A program made the translations under genes and the position numbers. This document shows, in pieces, positions 1 to 10,145 of a stretch of DNA of 64,000 nt. Position 1 is the first letter of the stretch; each line of letters starts with the position of its first letter. The notes under the pieces are model-generated. The model saw only the letters and a list, made by a program, of their open reading frames with translations, was not told the DNA's origin and made no database searches. The DNA is from CALKWS01 sp051020515 (GTDB lineage: Bacteria; Actinomycetota; Actinomycetes; Actinomycetales; Beutenbergiaceae). The DNA lies in contig NZ_CP194857.1 of the NCBI RefSeq assembly GCF_051020515.1, positions 2,356,001-2,420,000 of the forward strand. The letters are read 5' to 3'.

Positions 1-343
1 CCGCACCCTGCGGGACGACCCACCCGGCCAGGACCGCGCCGGAGACGATGACGTTCAGCAGGCCGTAGACCACCAGGGCGGCACCGCCGGCCCAGGTCAG
101 GTACCGCCACAGACCAAGCCCGGGCAGCACGCCGCGCTGGGCCAGCAGCGGTACCCAGGCCGCGATCAGTTTGACCGCCGCCACCGCCCACAGTCCCAGC
201 GTGACCTGCACCGACGGCTCCGCGGCGGCGTCCACGGCCCACTGGCCCACGCTGGCCAGCATCCACGTACCGCCGAGCGCCCAGTACACACTCCATCCGC
301 CGTGCACGGTGCCCAGCACCGCCGCCACCCAGAACCAGCCCAT
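1..343 (-). CDS. DUF3995 family membrane protein (3' end cut by window edge)
   Basis: The reverse strand reads open from an ATG at 343 to the window edge without a stop, giving 114 residues. The product starts MGWFWVAAVLGTVHGGWSVY and continues with hydrophobic segments near residues 5-30, 48-65 and 83-105, with the tryptophan-rich pattern of DUF3995 small integral membrane proteins. These usually have about 140-160 residues and four membrane helices, so perhaps 30-40 residues are missing here. The function of the family is unknown. It is the last readable gene on the minus strand, separated by about 150 bp from the aminopeptidase gene that precedes it. Confidence 0.7.
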   Translation of the reverse strand, partial: MGWFWVAAVLGTVHGGWSVYWALGGTWMLASVGQWAVDAAAEPSVQVTLGLWAVAAVKLIAAWVPLLAQRGVLPGLGLWRYLTWAGGAALVVYGLLNVIVSGAVLAGWVVPQGA

Positions 344-493
344 GGGAGGCCACTATCGCGCCTGTGCCCTGGTGCGGGCCAGAAGATTCTCCCGGCCGTG
401 CCGAACACGCAGGCCCGCGGCAGTTCCGGTGCAGTGGCCGCGCCGCACGCAGCCGCGCCGCACGCGGCCGGGCCGCACGCAGCCGAGGCGCCT

Positions 494-2026
494 TCAGCCG
501 CGCAGTGCGGCCATCCAGGCCTCGACGTCGTCGGGCTTGCGCGGTAGTGCTGCGGAGAGGTTCTCCACGCCGTCGGCGGTGACCAGGATGTCATCCTCGA
601 TCCGCACCCCGATCCCGCGGTACTCATCCGGGACCGTGAGGTCGTCGGACTTGAAGTACAGGCCAGGTTCGATGGTGAAGATCATCCCGGGCCTGAGTTC
701 GGCGTCCAGGTACATCTCCCGGCGGGCCTGGGCGCAGTCGTGCACATCCAGGCCCAGGTGGTGGGAGGTGCCATGCGGCATCCACCGGCGGTGCTGCTGG
801 CCCTCGGGGCTCAGGCTGGTGGCGGCGTCCACCGGCAGCAGGCCCCACTCCTGCAGGCGGGTGGCGAGCACCTCCATGGCGGCGGCGTGCACATCGCGGA
901 ACCTCAGCCCCGGGCGAGCGCTGGCGAAGGCGTGGTCGGCGGCATCCAGCACCGCGGTGTACACCTTGCGCTGGATGTCGGTGAAGGTCCCGTCCACCGG
1001 CAGGGTGCGGGTGATGTCGGCGGTGTACAGGGAGTCGACCTCGACCCCGGCGTCCACCAGCACCAGCTCCCCGGCGCGCACCTGTCCGTCGTTGCGGATC
1101 CAATGCAGGGTGGTGGCATGGTTCCCGGCGGCGGAGATGGTGTCATAGCCGATCCCGTTGCCGTGCTCACGGGCGCGGGCGAAGAAGGCGCCCTCGATCA
1201 CCCGCTCACCGCGGGGATGCCCGACGGCGCGGGGCAGGGACCGTGCCACCTCGCCGAAGGCGTCGATCGAGGCGTCCACGGCCTGGCGCATCTGCTCGAT
1301 CTCCCAGTCGTCCTTGGTCAGACGCAACTCGCTGAGCACCTCGGCCAGGGCCTCATCGGCCTGCTGGGCCTCCTCGGTGCTCATCTGGGTGCGCAGTTCC
1401 TGCACCCGCGCTTGCACCGCGGCGTCCGCACCGGGCACCACCCGGATGGTGATCTGGCCGGCGTCCTTACCGATCGCATCGTCCAGGGAGTCCACGTGCG
1501 CACACGCCAGACCGGTGCGAGCCTCGATGTCGGCCAGACCGGGGCGGCGCCCGATCCAGAACTCCCCGTAGCGGGCGTCGGCGTAGAACTCCTCCGAGTC
1601 CCGCCCGCCCTGGGGGCGGAAGTACAGCGTGGCCTCGTGGGCGCCCTCGTCCTGCGGTTCGAGCACCAGCACCGCCCCCGGCTCCTCGTCGGTGCCCAGG
1701 CCGGTCAGGTGCGCGAAGGCGCTGTGCGGGCGGAACCGGTAGTCGGTGTCATTGGAGCGCACCTTGAGGTCCCCGGCCGGGATCACCAGCCGTTCGCCGG
1801 GGAAGGCCGCGCTCAGGGCGGCCCGACGGGCCGGGGTGTAGTCGGCCACCTGCTCGCGGGCCGGGGGCTGTTCCTCGCGCGGGGCCCAGCCGGAGGCGAT
1901 GAAGTCCCGGAAGGCGGCGGAGGTGGGCCGCTGCGAACGGTTCGAGCCGCGGCTGGACACGTCCTGCTTGCCGGTCTGCTCGGTTTCCGGGGCGTTCTGA
2001 TCGGTGGTGGAAGAGGTGCTCGTCAT
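494..2026 (-). CDS. pepP: M24-family Xaa-Pro aminopeptidase (aminopeptidase P)
   Basis: Cytoplasmic dimetal peptidase that removes an N-terminal residue preceding proline. The 510-residue protein has an N-terminal AMP_N domain (about residues 50-200: the YTPARRAALSAAFPGERLVI segment and the RYGEFWIGRRPG region), then a pita-bread M24 domain. Metal ligands are visible: two Asp in LVDAGVEVDSLYTADITRTL, His in HGTSHHLGLDVHD, Glu in IEPGLYF and Glu in IRIEDD-type GVRIEDDILVT. This is the normal length for actinobacterial PepP. An ATG three codons upstream (2035) is equally possible; longer forms would run into low-complexity sequence. It is divergent from the nucleotidyltransferase-like gene at 2152. 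Confidence 0.93.
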   Translation of the reverse strand: MTSTSSTTDQNAPETEQTGKQDVSSRGSNRSQRPTSAAFRDFIASGWAPREEQPPAREQVADYTPARRAALSAAFPGERLVIPAGDLKVRSNDTDYRFRPHSAFAHLTGLGTDEEPGAVLVLEPQDEGAHEATLYFRPQGGRDSEEFYADARYGEFWIGRRPGLADIEARTGLACAHVDSLDDAIGKDAGQITIRVVPGADAAVQARVQELRTQMSTEEAQQADEALAEVLSELRLTKDDWEIEQMRQAVDASIDAFGEVARSLPRAVGHPRGERVIEGAFFARAREHGNGIGYDTISAAGNHATTLHWIRNDGQVRAGELVLVDAGVEVDSLYTADITRTLPVDGTFTDIQRKVYTAVLDAADHAFASARPGLRFRDVHAAAMEVLATRLQEWGLLPVDAATSLSPEGQQHRRWMPHGTSHHLGLDVHDCAQARREMYLDAELRPGMIFTIEPGLYFKSDDLTVPDEYRGIGVRIEDDILVTADGVENLSAALPRKPDDVEAWMAALRG

Positions 2027-2151
2027 GCCTGCCATCGTCTCACGCACGGTGCGGGGGTGGGCGGCAGCATCCGCACCACCGGTAACCTTCCCCTTCCCCG
2101 GTGGTGCAACCGGGGCGCGAACCGGATGAGCCGAGTGAGGCGGTGGTGCCG

Positions 2152-2634
2152 ATGGGCACCGTGACACCCGATGGCCGATCCGGTGCGGTCCCACACTCAT
2201 CCGTTCGCACCGCGGCAGCCTTGCAACGGAGTCTCGCTGCTGCCGGGGTTCGCACCGTCGTCGGGGGTTCGGCCCTGCTGGCCTCCCTCGGGTTGACCGA
2301 TCGGGTGCGTGACTGGGACCTGATCACCGACATGGCGCCGGAGCCGGCGCAACGGGCGCTGGCGGACCTGGGTCACCGGTACCGCAGGCTCGGCCCGAGC
2401 GATGTCTTCAGCAGCGCGGCCGCCTACTGCTTCGAGGTCAACGGTGTGAGCATCGACTTGATCGTGCGGTTCGCGATCAACACCGCCACCGGCCCGGTCC
2501 GGATCCCGGCCACGCCCGGGGCCACCTGGCGGGGCCTGACGATGGCCCGGCCGCACGACTGGGCCCTGGCCTATGCGCTGATGGGCAGACCGGAGCAGGC
2601 GGCCGCGCTCACCCGTCTCATCGAGAACAGGTGA
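2152..2634 (+). CDS. Nucleotidyltransferase-fold (minimal NTase-like) hypothetical protein
   Basis: A 160-residue protein with VVGGSALLASLGLTDRVRDWDLIT near residues 40-65, resembling the G-S-x-A...D-x-D core of nucleotidyltransferase-fold proteins (an acidic DWD and a later IDLIV strand that could give the third carboxylate). I infer the fold from this pattern only; no substrate can be given. The ATG at 2152 is preceded by GAGG about 12 bases upstream; a longer GTG form from 2101 is possible but begins with atypical sequence. It lies between the divergent pepP and the PHP phosphoesterase gene. Confidence 0.6.
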   Translation: MGTVTPDGRSGAVPHSSVRTAAALQRSLAAAGVRTVVGGSALLASLGLTDRVRDWDLITDMAPEPAQRALADLGHRYRRLGPSDVFSSAAAYCFEVNGVSIDLIVRFAINTATGPVRIPATPGATWRGLTMARPHDWALAYALMGRPEQAAALTRLIENR

Positions 2635-2720
2635 ACGGTCAGGTCCCGCCCGGCCCCCACCCGGCCGGGTGCACTCGCCATGGGCTGAGCTCAGGGTGCC
2701 TGCGCGGCTAGCCTGGCCGG

Positions 2721-3571
2721 GTGCGCATCGACCTTCATACCCACAGCCATCACTCCGATGGCACCGACTCCCCGGCCGTGCTCATGGTCAGGGCCGCAGC
2801 CGCCGGACTGGACGTGGTCGCCCTGACCGATCACGACACCACCGCCGGATGGGATGAAGCGGCCGACCAGGTCGCTCGAACCGGGGTTGCGCTGGTACCG
2901 GGGGCGGAACTGTCGTGCATGGTCGCCGGTGTCAGCGTGCACCTGCTCAGCCTGTTGCACGCCGACGACGACGCCGATCTCTCCGGTGAGATGGAGCATG
3001 CCCGCACCTCCCGGGACGCCCGCGCTCGGGAGATGGTGCGGCGCATCGCCGAGGATTACCGGCTGACCTGGGCGATGTGCAGGACCAAGCCGGTCCGGAC
3101 GCCACCATCGGTCGGCCGCACATCGCTGATGCCCTGGTCGCCCGCGGCCACGTGCCGGACCGGTCGGCCGCGTTCGAGAACATCGTGGCCACCGGCGGGC
3201 CCTACTACGTGGGCCATTACGCCCAAGAGGCACGTGCCGCCATCGGCCGGGTCCGCGCCGCCGGCGGGGTGCCGATCCTGGCCCACCCCCGCGCCGCCGC
3301 CCGGGGCCGCACGATCGGCGATGCCGTGATCGCCGACCTGGCCGATGCCGGAATGGCCGCCCTGGAGGTGGACCACCGCGACCACACCGAGGCCGACCGG
3401 GCCCATCTGCGCGGCCTGGCCCGGGAACTGGACCTGCTGGTCACCGGCGCCAGCGACTACCACGGCACCGGCAAGCACAACCGGCTCGGGGAGCACACCA
3501 CGAGCCCGGAGGTGCTGGAGGCGATCGAGGCCGAGGCGCGCGGCCGCACCATCCGGCCCTCGGACACCTGA
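2721..3571 (+). CDS. PHP-domain metal-dependent phosphoesterase, reading frame broken once
   Basis: PHP-domain phosphoesterase, the family that includes nucleoside 3',5'-bisphosphate and RNA/DNA-end phosphatases. The first part begins RIDLHTHSHHSDG, with the metal-binding H-x-H, and continues through VALTDHDTTAGW and LVPGAELSC. The second part, in another frame, carries IGRPHIADALVARG, PILAHPRA and LLVTGASDYHG, completing the metal ligands. The frames meet near 3072-3074: inserting one base after ACCTGGGC restores an uninterrupted 284-residue protein, so one base is missing. The start is GTG 2721 with TAGCCT at 2709-2714, six bases upstream and no Shine-Dalgarno, suggesting a leaderless mRNA. 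The break is probably a sequence error. Confidence 0.85.
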
Positions 3572-3897
3572 CTCACGCCCACCCTGATCCAGGACGCTTG
3601 GGCCCGCGGACGTTCCCACAGACCAGCGCTCGAAAGCATAGGTCCGCCCCCAGGGATGCCGTGATCCCCCAATCTGTTACTTGGTCCTCCAGTCGGGCAG
3701 TGCTGAAGTCGCCTATTCTGAAGGTGAGTAAAGGGGAGATAGCGGACGTCGAGGGGAGACGCTCATGCGTGGACGAAGTGTGGCATTGGTGGGTGCAGGT
3801 AGCGGAGCCCATGTGGTGCGGTGGAGCCTCATGGGGGGCGGTGTGTAGCGGAGTGTGTCTGGAAGATGATGCGTCCGGCCCAAGTCGGTGACTCCCG
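3572..3897 (+). other. 326-bp intergenic stretch with a possible promoter and a 27-codon ORF
   Basis: No recognisable gene. A TATTCT hexamer at 3714-3719 could serve as a -10 box, with no convincing -35. A small reading frame, 3765-3848, starts at an ATG preceded by GAGGGGAG and would encode 27 residues; I have no family for it and coding is unproven. The stretch probably holds the promoter and leader of the lipoprotein gene that follows. Confidence 0.3.
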
Positions 3898-4506
3898 ATG
3901 TCACGACGACGTCTGCCGGTGGCTGCGGTGATCCTGACCGGGGTCATGCTCGTCCTGGGCTGCACCGAGGAACGCCGGGAGCCCGCGACGTTCCCGAAAG
4001 AGGGACCCCACTGGCTGGTGATCTCGACAGGTGAGGGTTTCAGCGAAGGCGGGGCCGGCGACGTCCCGGACGGGTGGGTTCCGCTCCTCACCCACGACGA
4101 CGGGTGCAGTGTCGCCGGCTACGGCGCGCAGATCGCCGAACCCCTGGAGGACGCGCGTGCGGTCACGGCGAACGAACTCGACCAGGTCATGGAATCCGAG
4201 GGTCTCCAGGCCGGCGAAATCCGTGAGGAGGAGTTCATCATCTCCGGTGGGGTGAACGAGGAGTACGACACCCTTCTGCCGTTCATGGTCGCCGACGGGC
4301 ACAACGATGACGGTGGCGAGGTGAGGATTGCCTCGCGCGCCGGTTCCCGGGTCCACTACAGCGGTGACGTGACCACAGATCTCCTCCACCTGCGATTGGC
4401 CTGCCCCGGGTCGATCCAGGAACGCGTATGGGATGAGGGGCTCGCCGGACTACGTCCAGGCATGTCGACTGACGGAGTCACCCCCGATGACCCGTGGGGG
4501 TCCTGA
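3898..4506 (+). CDS. Predicted lipoprotein of unknown function
   Basis: A 202-residue secreted lipoprotein. The N-terminus has a basic MSRRR start, a hydrophobic stretch and the lipobox LVLGC, so Cys22 would be lipidated after signal peptidase II cleavage and the protein anchored on the outer face of the membrane. The mature part is acidic with no motif I recognise; two further cysteines (in DDGCSVAGYG and LRLACPGS) might form a disulfide. Its stop lies 24 bp from the end of the convergent DEAD-box helicase gene. It may be lineage-restricted. Confidence 0.65.
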   Translation: MSRRRLPVAAVILTGVMLVLGCTEERREPATFPKEGPHWLVISTGEGFSEGGAGDVPDGWVPLLTHDDGCSVAGYGAQIAEPLEDARAVTANELDQVMESEGLQAGEIREEEFIISGGVNEEYDTLLPFMVADGHNDDGGEVRIASRAGSRVHYSGDVTTDLLHLRLACPGSIQERVWDEGLAGLRPGMSTDGVTPDDPWGS

Positions 4507-4529
4507 TGCGGTCGTCGAGGCCTGCCGCG

Positions 4530-6209
4530 TCAGGACTGTGCCGACCCCGAACCGGCGGAGCCGGAGGAGTTGTTCCGACGACGACGGCGCCGCCGGCGAC
4601 GCTGTCCCTCGCCGGTGCCGGGCTGCTCCGAGCGCGTTCCCGCGCCGTTGCTCCGCCCGCCGGACCCTTGGCCGGATGAGCCGCTGCGGCCACCGCCCTC
4701 ACGCCGTCGTCCGCCCTGACGGGAGCCGTCCCCGCGGCGGCCCCCCTGACGGTCGCGGCCACCGCCCTCACGCCGTCGTCCGCCACCGCCGCCACCGGAG
4801 GTGGTCCGGGTGCCGGTCTCGCCGATGTCCTCGAGCTGCTCGGCGTCCAGTCCGGCGCGGGTCCGCTCACCTCGAGGGAGTCGGCCCCGGGTGCCTTCGG
4901 GGATGTCCAGGTCGGAGTACAGGTGCGGGGAGGAGGAGTACGTCTCGATGGGCTCGCCGCGGTTCAGTTCCAGTCCCTTGTCGATCAGGGACCAGCGCGG
5001 CAGGTCGTCCCAGTCGACGAAGGTCACCGCGATGCCGGTGTTGCCGGCCCGCCCGGTGCGGCCGATCCGGTGCAGGTAGATCCGTTCGTCCTCGGGGCAC
5101 TGGTAGTTGACCACGTGCGTGATGTCGTCCACGTCGATGCCGCGGGCGGCCACGTCGGTGGCGACCAGCACGTCGATCTTGCCGTTCCGGAAGGCCCGGA
5201 GCGCCTGCTCCCGGGCTCCCTGGCCCAGGTCGCCGTGGATCGCACCGGAGGCGAACCCGCGCTCGGCCAGGTCGTCGGCCACTCGGGCGGCGGTGCGTTT
5301 GGTGCGGGCGAAGACCAGTGTCAGCCCGCGGCCCCTGGCCTGCAGGATCCGGGCTAGGACCTCCACCTTGTCCATCGCGTGGGCGCGGTAGATGAACTGG
5401 CTGATCGCCTTCAGGGTGACGCCGTCGTCGTCGGGGTCCTGGGCGCGGATGTGCGTGGGCCGGTTCATGTACCGGCGGGCCATGGTGACCACGGGCCCGG
5501 GCATGGTGGCCGAGAACAGCATCGTGTGGCGGCTGGCCGCCGTGCGCGACAACAGTGTCTCCACATCGGGCAGGAAGCCCAGGTCGAGCATCTCGTCGGC
5601 CTCGTCCAGCACCAGCGTGCGCACCCGGGACAGGTCCAGGTGACCCTGCTTGAGCAGGTCGATCATCCGGCCCGGGGTGCCCACGATCACCTCGGTGCCC
5701 TTGGTCAGGGCCTCGATCTGGGGCTCGTACGCCCGGCCGCCGTAGACCTGGGTGATGCGCACGGTGCGGCGTCGGGTGGCGGTCACCAGGTCGCCGGCGA
5801 CTTGCACAGCCAGTTCACGGGTCGGGGCGATCACCACGGCCTGGGGTTTGCCCGGGTCCGCCAGCGCGTCCCAACCCTCCTCGTCGGGGCCCACCACGGC
5901 CTCCAGCAGCGGGATACCGAAACCGAGGGTCTTGCCGGTACCGGTCTTGGCCTGGCCGATGATGTCGTGCCCGGCCAGGGCCACCGGCAGGGTGAGGGAC
6001 TGGATCGGGAAGGGGTGGGTGATGCCCACGTCGGCCAATGCGCCCACGATCGATTCGGAGACGCCGAAGTCGGCGAAGGTCTTGGCCGCCTCGGCGGGGG
6101 TTTCGGGTGCCGCGGGGGCCTCGATGGTCTCATCGACCACCTCGGCCAGGGCGGCGTCATCGACAGCGGGGCTCTGAGTGCCCGCCTCGGTGAGGGTTTC
6201 GTTCTGCAT
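4530..6209 (-). CDS. DEAD-box ATP-dependent RNA helicase with Arg/Gly-rich tail
   Basis: RNA-remodelling helicase of the DeaD/RhlE/CsdA type. All core motifs are present in order: Q motif with FPIQSLTLPVALAGHD, Walker A AKTGTGKT, motif Ia PTRELAVQ, motif Ib GTPGRMIDLL, the DEAD box in LVLDEADEMLDLGF, motif III SAT, motif V ATDVAARGIDVD and motif VI HRIGRTGRAG. Residues about 440-559 form a low-complexity basic tail rich in Gly, Arg, Gln and Ser, which in this family binds RNA. The start ATG 6209 gives a 559-residue protein. The tail is encoded by imperfect DNA repeats (see 4686-4784). A role in ribosome assembly or cold growth is family knowledge, not shown here. Confidence 0.95.
   Translation of the reverse strand: MQNETLTEAGTQSPAVDDAALAEVVDETIEAPAAPETPAEAAKTFADFGVSESIVGALADVGITHPFPIQSLTLPVALAGHDIIGQAKTGTGKTLGFGIPLLEAVVGPDEEGWDALADPGKPQAVVIAPTRELAVQVAGDLVTATRRRTVRITQVYGGRAYEPQIEALTKGTEVIVGTPGRMIDLLKQGHLDLSRVRTLVLDEADEMLDLGFLPDVETLLSRTAASRHTMLFSATMPGPVVTMARRYMNRPTHIRAQDPDDDGVTLKAISQFIYRAHAMDKVEVLARILQARGRGLTLVFARTKRTAARVADDLAERGFASGAIHGDLGQGAREQALRAFRNGKIDVLVATDVAARGIDVDDITHVVNYQCPEDERIYLHRIGRTGRAGNTGIAVTFVDWDDLPRWSLIDKGLELNRGEPIETYSSSPHLYSDLDIPEGTRGRLPRGERTRAGLDAEQLEDIGETGTRTTSGGGGGGRRREGGGRDRQGGRRGDGSRQGGRRREGGGRSGSSGQGSGGRSNGAGTRSEQPGTGEGQRRRRRRRRRNNSSGSAGSGSAQS
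4686..4784. repeat. 30-bp exact direct repeat within the helicase tail
   Basis: Positions 4686-4715 and 4755-4784 are identical over 30 bases, 69 bp apart, and encode repeated Gly/Arg-rich blocks (GGRRREGGGR) of the DEAD-box helicase tail. Such in-frame repeats can expand or contract by slippage. Confidence 0.7.
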
Positions 6210-6462
6210 CAGGGTTCACCTGTTCGCGTCATGGCGACGTCATGAGCCGTTCACGCGCGCGGCGGTCGTCACCGTAAGGGGCAGCCGATCGCGAAATGAA
6301 CGTGCCGGCAACGGGGCCGGCGTGCAGGTGCGTGTACCGAACTGTCGTTACGACCGGGCAACCTGGTACATCCACACTGTATCGCGAAGGTGCGTACACC
6401 GTCTGCAACGTGACCAATCCCACCGCCGGCAGGCCGGTGGCATCGCGGGAGTTCGTCCCCGG

Positions 6463-7455
6463 TCAGCCCGGGAGTTCGTGCGCGGCCAGCCGGTCCAGAC
6501 CCTCATCGATGCTGACCCCGGGCCGCCAGTTGAGCACCTGCTGGGTGTGGCGTTGGTCGAACCAGTGCGCGGTGGAGAGTTGTTCGGCCAGGAAACGGGT
6601 CATCGGCGGCTCATCGGGTCCGGGACGCACCGCCCAGAGGGCCTCGACCACACCCCCGGCCATCCGGGCCAGGGCGGCGGGTACCCGCCACGTCGGCACC
6701 GGCGCCCCGGCCGCACGGCAGATACCGGCGAGCAGGTCACCCACCGGTCGTGGTTCGGCGTTGGTCACCACCAACGCCTGCCCGTGGGCGTGTTCGGCGC
6801 GCTCCAGCGCCGCCACCAGTGCGTCTGCGGCGTTGTCGACGTACAGGGAGTCGATCAGCGCCGCACCATGGTCCAGCAGGGGTAGCCGCCGGGCCCGGGC
6901 CCGCGCCACGATCCGGGCGACCAGTTGGGTGTCACCGGGCCCCCACACCAGATGCGGCCGCAGCGCCACCACGACGAAGCCCGGCTGGTCCGCCGCGAGC
7001 GCCAGCTGTTCGGCGGCCGCCTTCGTGCGCGCGTAGTGACCCCGGGCGCGCTCCGGCTCGGCGGCTCCGGCTGCCACCCCGATGAGCGGATCCCCGGTGT
7101 GGGCCACGGACGGCGTGGACACCTGCACGAAGCGGTGCACGCCGGCCTGTCGGGCGGCATGCAGGAGTGCGCGAGTGCCCTCGATGTTCACCTGTTCGTA
7201 CTCGGCGCGTGGTCCGCTGACCGAGACCTTCGCGGCGAGGTGCACGACGGCGTCGCATCCCTGGACGGCACGGTTGAGCGCGGTATGCGCACCGGAGCCG
7301 GTGAGCGAACCCCGGATGTCCGTGGCACCGGCGACCCCGGCCGGTCGCCGCTGGAAGGTGCGCACCTGGTGGCCGGCCGCCACCAGGTGCTCGGCGGTGC
7401 GACGACCGAGCATGCCGCTGGCACCGGTGACCAGCACCCGCATACGGGCGGTCAC
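6463..7455 (-). CDS. oleD: OleD: NADPH-dependent 2-alkyl-3-ketoalkanoate reductase
   Basis: Third step enzyme of head-to-head olefin synthesis in pathway order A-D-C-B: reduces the beta-keto acid made by OleA to a 2-alkyl-3-hydroxy acid. It is a short-chain dehydrogenase of the 3-beta-hydroxysteroid dehydrogenase type: Rossmann GxxGxxG in RVLVTGASGMLGRR near the N-terminus, VVHLAAKVS, a catalytic Tyr-x3-Lys in GHYARTKAAAE, and RPHLVWGPGD. The GTG start at 7455 overlaps the stop of oleBC as GTGA, so the two are translationally coupled; an ATG four codons in (7443) is the alternative. Length of 330 residues is normal. The functional name rests on the operon as well as on the fold. Confidence 0.85.
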   Translation of the reverse strand: MTARMRVLVTGASGMLGRRTAEHLVAAGHQVRTFQRRPAGVAGATDIRGSLTGSGAHTALNRAVQGCDAVVHLAAKVSVSGPRAEYEQVNIEGTRALLHAARQAGVHRFVQVSTPSVAHTGDPLIGVAAGAAEPERARGHYARTKAAAEQLALAADQPGFVVVALRPHLVWGPGDTQLVARIVARARARRLPLLDHGAALIDSLYVDNAADALVAALERAEHAHGQALVVTNAEPRPVGDLLAGICRAAGAPVPTWRVPAALARMAGGVVEALWAVRPGPDEPPMTRFLAEQLSTAHWFDQRHTQQVLNWRPGVSIDEGLDRLAAHELPG

Positions 7456-10145
7456 GGCGCCTGAATCCTTCCGCCGGCCAGCGCGCGCTCGGCCCACTGA
7501 GCCAGCCGGGCGCGGTCGACCTTGGCGTTGTGCCGCACGTCGGTGGGCAGTTCCGGTACCCGCAGCACAGCGGCCACGGTCAGGCCGCATCGGGCGCGCA
7601 CCGCCTGGCGCACAACCCGCGTCAGGCCCGGGGTGGCCAGGGCGGGGGCGGCGCCGGCGTGCCGATCGATCTGCGGATCGGTCTCCAGGACGACGACGAC
7701 GTGCTGGGTGCCCGCGGGACCGACACCGACGGCGGCCGCCCGTTGCACCCCCCGGATCTGCTGCGCGGCGTGCTCGATGGCCACCGGGGTCACCACGCCC
7801 CCGGCAGTACGAATGATGTGGGCCAGGCGACCCTCGATCCATAGCCGGCCGCGTGCGTCCAGGTGCCCGACATCCCCGGTGCGGTGCCAGCCGGCATGGT
7901 CGGCGCCGGCGGCCTGGGTGGCCCACAGCTGGTCGTAGGTGCGCTTCAGGTGGGCTGCGGTGACCAGCACCTCACCGGTGATGCCCGGTGCGGTGGTGGC
8001 ATCGCCGGTGGCGGCGCCGTCGTCGTCCAAGGGAATGATCCGGGCCAGCGCCCCCGGGACGGGGTGGCCCACACAGCTGCCGCCACCGGCACCGGTGACG
8101 CCGGCCGCCTCGTCCTCGGCAGCGGCATGCAGACCGGTCAGGTCGATGTCGGTGAGGGGGAGCACCTCCGTCATGCCGTAGGGGGTGTGGGCCGAGGCAT
8201 TGGGCATGATGCGACCGACCTGCGCGAGCAACTCGGGGGCGATCGGCGCACCGGCGGACAGGAACAGTTCCACCCCGGCCAGGGCACTGCGGTGCGTTTC
8301 GGTGAGGTCGGCAGCGGTGCGGAGCACGTTCGTCAAGGCGGCCGGGGAGGTGAAGACCGCGGTCGCGTCGCTGGCGGCGACGGCGTCGGCCAGCGCGGCG
8401 GCGGTGAGCGTGGCCGGGGCGACCACGTCCATGTCCGGGGTGATCGCCGCGGAACCGAGCGCGGTACCGATCAGGGCGAAGGGGGCGAATCCGACCACGA
8501 ACGCCGAGCCCGGCCCCAGGTCATAGGTGGTGGCGAGCGCATCGCGCATGGCCGCCAGCCGGCGGTGGGTGTAGGTCACGCCCTTGGCCGGTCCGGTGGA
8601 TCCGGAGGTGAACAGGATCGCCGCATCATCCTCCGGGTCCGGCTCAGCGGGCAGCGTGCCTCCGTGCTGCTCGATGCCCGCCCCGCGGGCGATCAGGTCG
8701 GCCAGGCCGGTGCGGGCACCGAGGGCTCGGTGCCGTGGTGTGGTGTGCCCGGTGGCGACCCGCCGGCCGGGCCACCCCAGCAGCCGTGCGCCGGTCAGGG
8801 CGCGGTCGACTCCGATGAGCCACTGCGGGCCGGCGCCGCGCAGGGCGCGGCTCATACCGCGCAGGCCCAGGCCCTGGTCGGCGAGCACGGCGACGGCTCC
8901 CAGACGCAGGCATGCGAACAGTGCGGTGGTCAGGTCCACACCCGGAGTGATGAGCAGGCTCACCCGCTGACCGGGGCGCACCCCGAGGTCGGCCAGTCCC
9001 AGCGCCAGGTGGCGCACCCTGGTCGCCAACTCCTGCCAGGTCACCGTCTCGGTACCGGCCCGGGACAGGGCCAGACCGCGCGGGCTCGGCGTCCTGGCCC
9101 CGTTCGTCCAGGACCGCGGTGAGGCGGCGGAGCCGGGGCGGGGCGGCGTCAGCGCTGCCGTCCGCGGCGGCGTTGTTCCCGGCCGCCGTGTGGCGCGTGG
9201 GGGCGCCGGTACCGGTCTCGGTGGGGCCGGTGCTGGTGGCGGGTAGGCGTTCGGCGAGCCAGCGAACCACGGTGCCGGCCACATCGGCGTCCTCGGGCAG
9301 CAGATGCCCGGCCCCTTCGAACCGGTGCACGTCGGCCTGGGGCAGCCGGGCGCGCAGGTCGCGCAGGTACCGCTCGGCGAAGACCGGATCTCGCGGCCCC
9401 CACAGCAGCAGCGCCGGGACGGTGAGCGCTGCGGTTCCGGCGGCGATCGTGGTCAACGCGTCGTGGGAGGGATGGCGGGGGTCCGCCGGGATGTCTGCGA
9501 CGAAGTCGGCGATCGCGTGCCGGTCCCGGGCCTTGGCGTAGGGCGCGAGGTAGGCACCGGTGACCTCCTCGGGAGCGGGCGCTGGGCCAGGGCAAGGGTG
9601 GCGCGCAGGAAGGTGCGGGTGCTTCGGGTCGCCCAACGATGAATGACCGGGTGGCCCGCCAGGCGCAGCAGGGCGGGGATCGTGCTCGCCTCGTGGTCGT
9701 GATGGATGGCGGTGTTCGTCAGGACGACCCCGGCCAGCAGATCGGGGTGCCGGGTCGCCCAGCCGAGGGAGACCACCCCGCCCCAGTCGTGACCGACCGT
9801 CACCACCGGTCCGCCCAGTCCCAGGTGGTCGGTGAGGGCACCGAGCTCACTCACCCGGTCGGCCAGTCGGCGCATGCGCCCATCGCGCTGGGACCAACCC
9901 ATCCCCAGCTGGTCCACCGCCACCACGCGCCACCCGGCGCCGGCTCCCGCGGTGAGCAGTTCTCGCCACAGGTAGGACCACGTCGGGTTCCCGTGCACGG
10001 CCAGCAGCGTGCCGCGCGCGGGTCCGCCCAGGTCGGCGATGTTGTCCAGCACGTGCCAGGTCACCGGCGAGGTCGCTGCGGTGCCGGGCACGGTGATGTG
10101 CCTGCTCCACCCCGGGGCGATACCGCGCAGGTCCGAGATGCTCAC
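7452..10145 (-). CDS. oleBC: OleBC fusion: beta-lactone decarboxylase plus beta-lactone synthetase, two frame breaks
   Basis: One gene encodes both late enzymes of olefin synthesis. The N-terminal half is an alpha/beta-hydrolase of the haloalkane-dehalogenase type (OleB): LLAVHGNPTWSYLWRELL, nucleophile elbow VGHDWGGVV with Asp, LLLWGPRDPVF and the late His in FEGAGHLLPED. An Ala/Thr-rich linker leads into an AMP-forming ligase (OleC): P-loop LFTSGSTGPAKGVTYTHR, YGMTE, TGDVGHLDARGRLWIEGR. The frame breaks near 9571-9578 (one base missing) and near 9079-9085 (one base extra or two missing). The reading joins smoothly across both into about 897 residues. GTG 10145 overlaps the oleA stop as GTGA. 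B-C fusion is the known actinobacterial arrangement. The breaks are probably sequence errors. Confidence 0.85.

Noticed and set aside
740..2164. 474-codon plus-strand open frame opposite pepP
   Set aside because: Antisense frame of a GC-rich gene; the minus strand encodes a complete aminopeptidase with all metal ligands.
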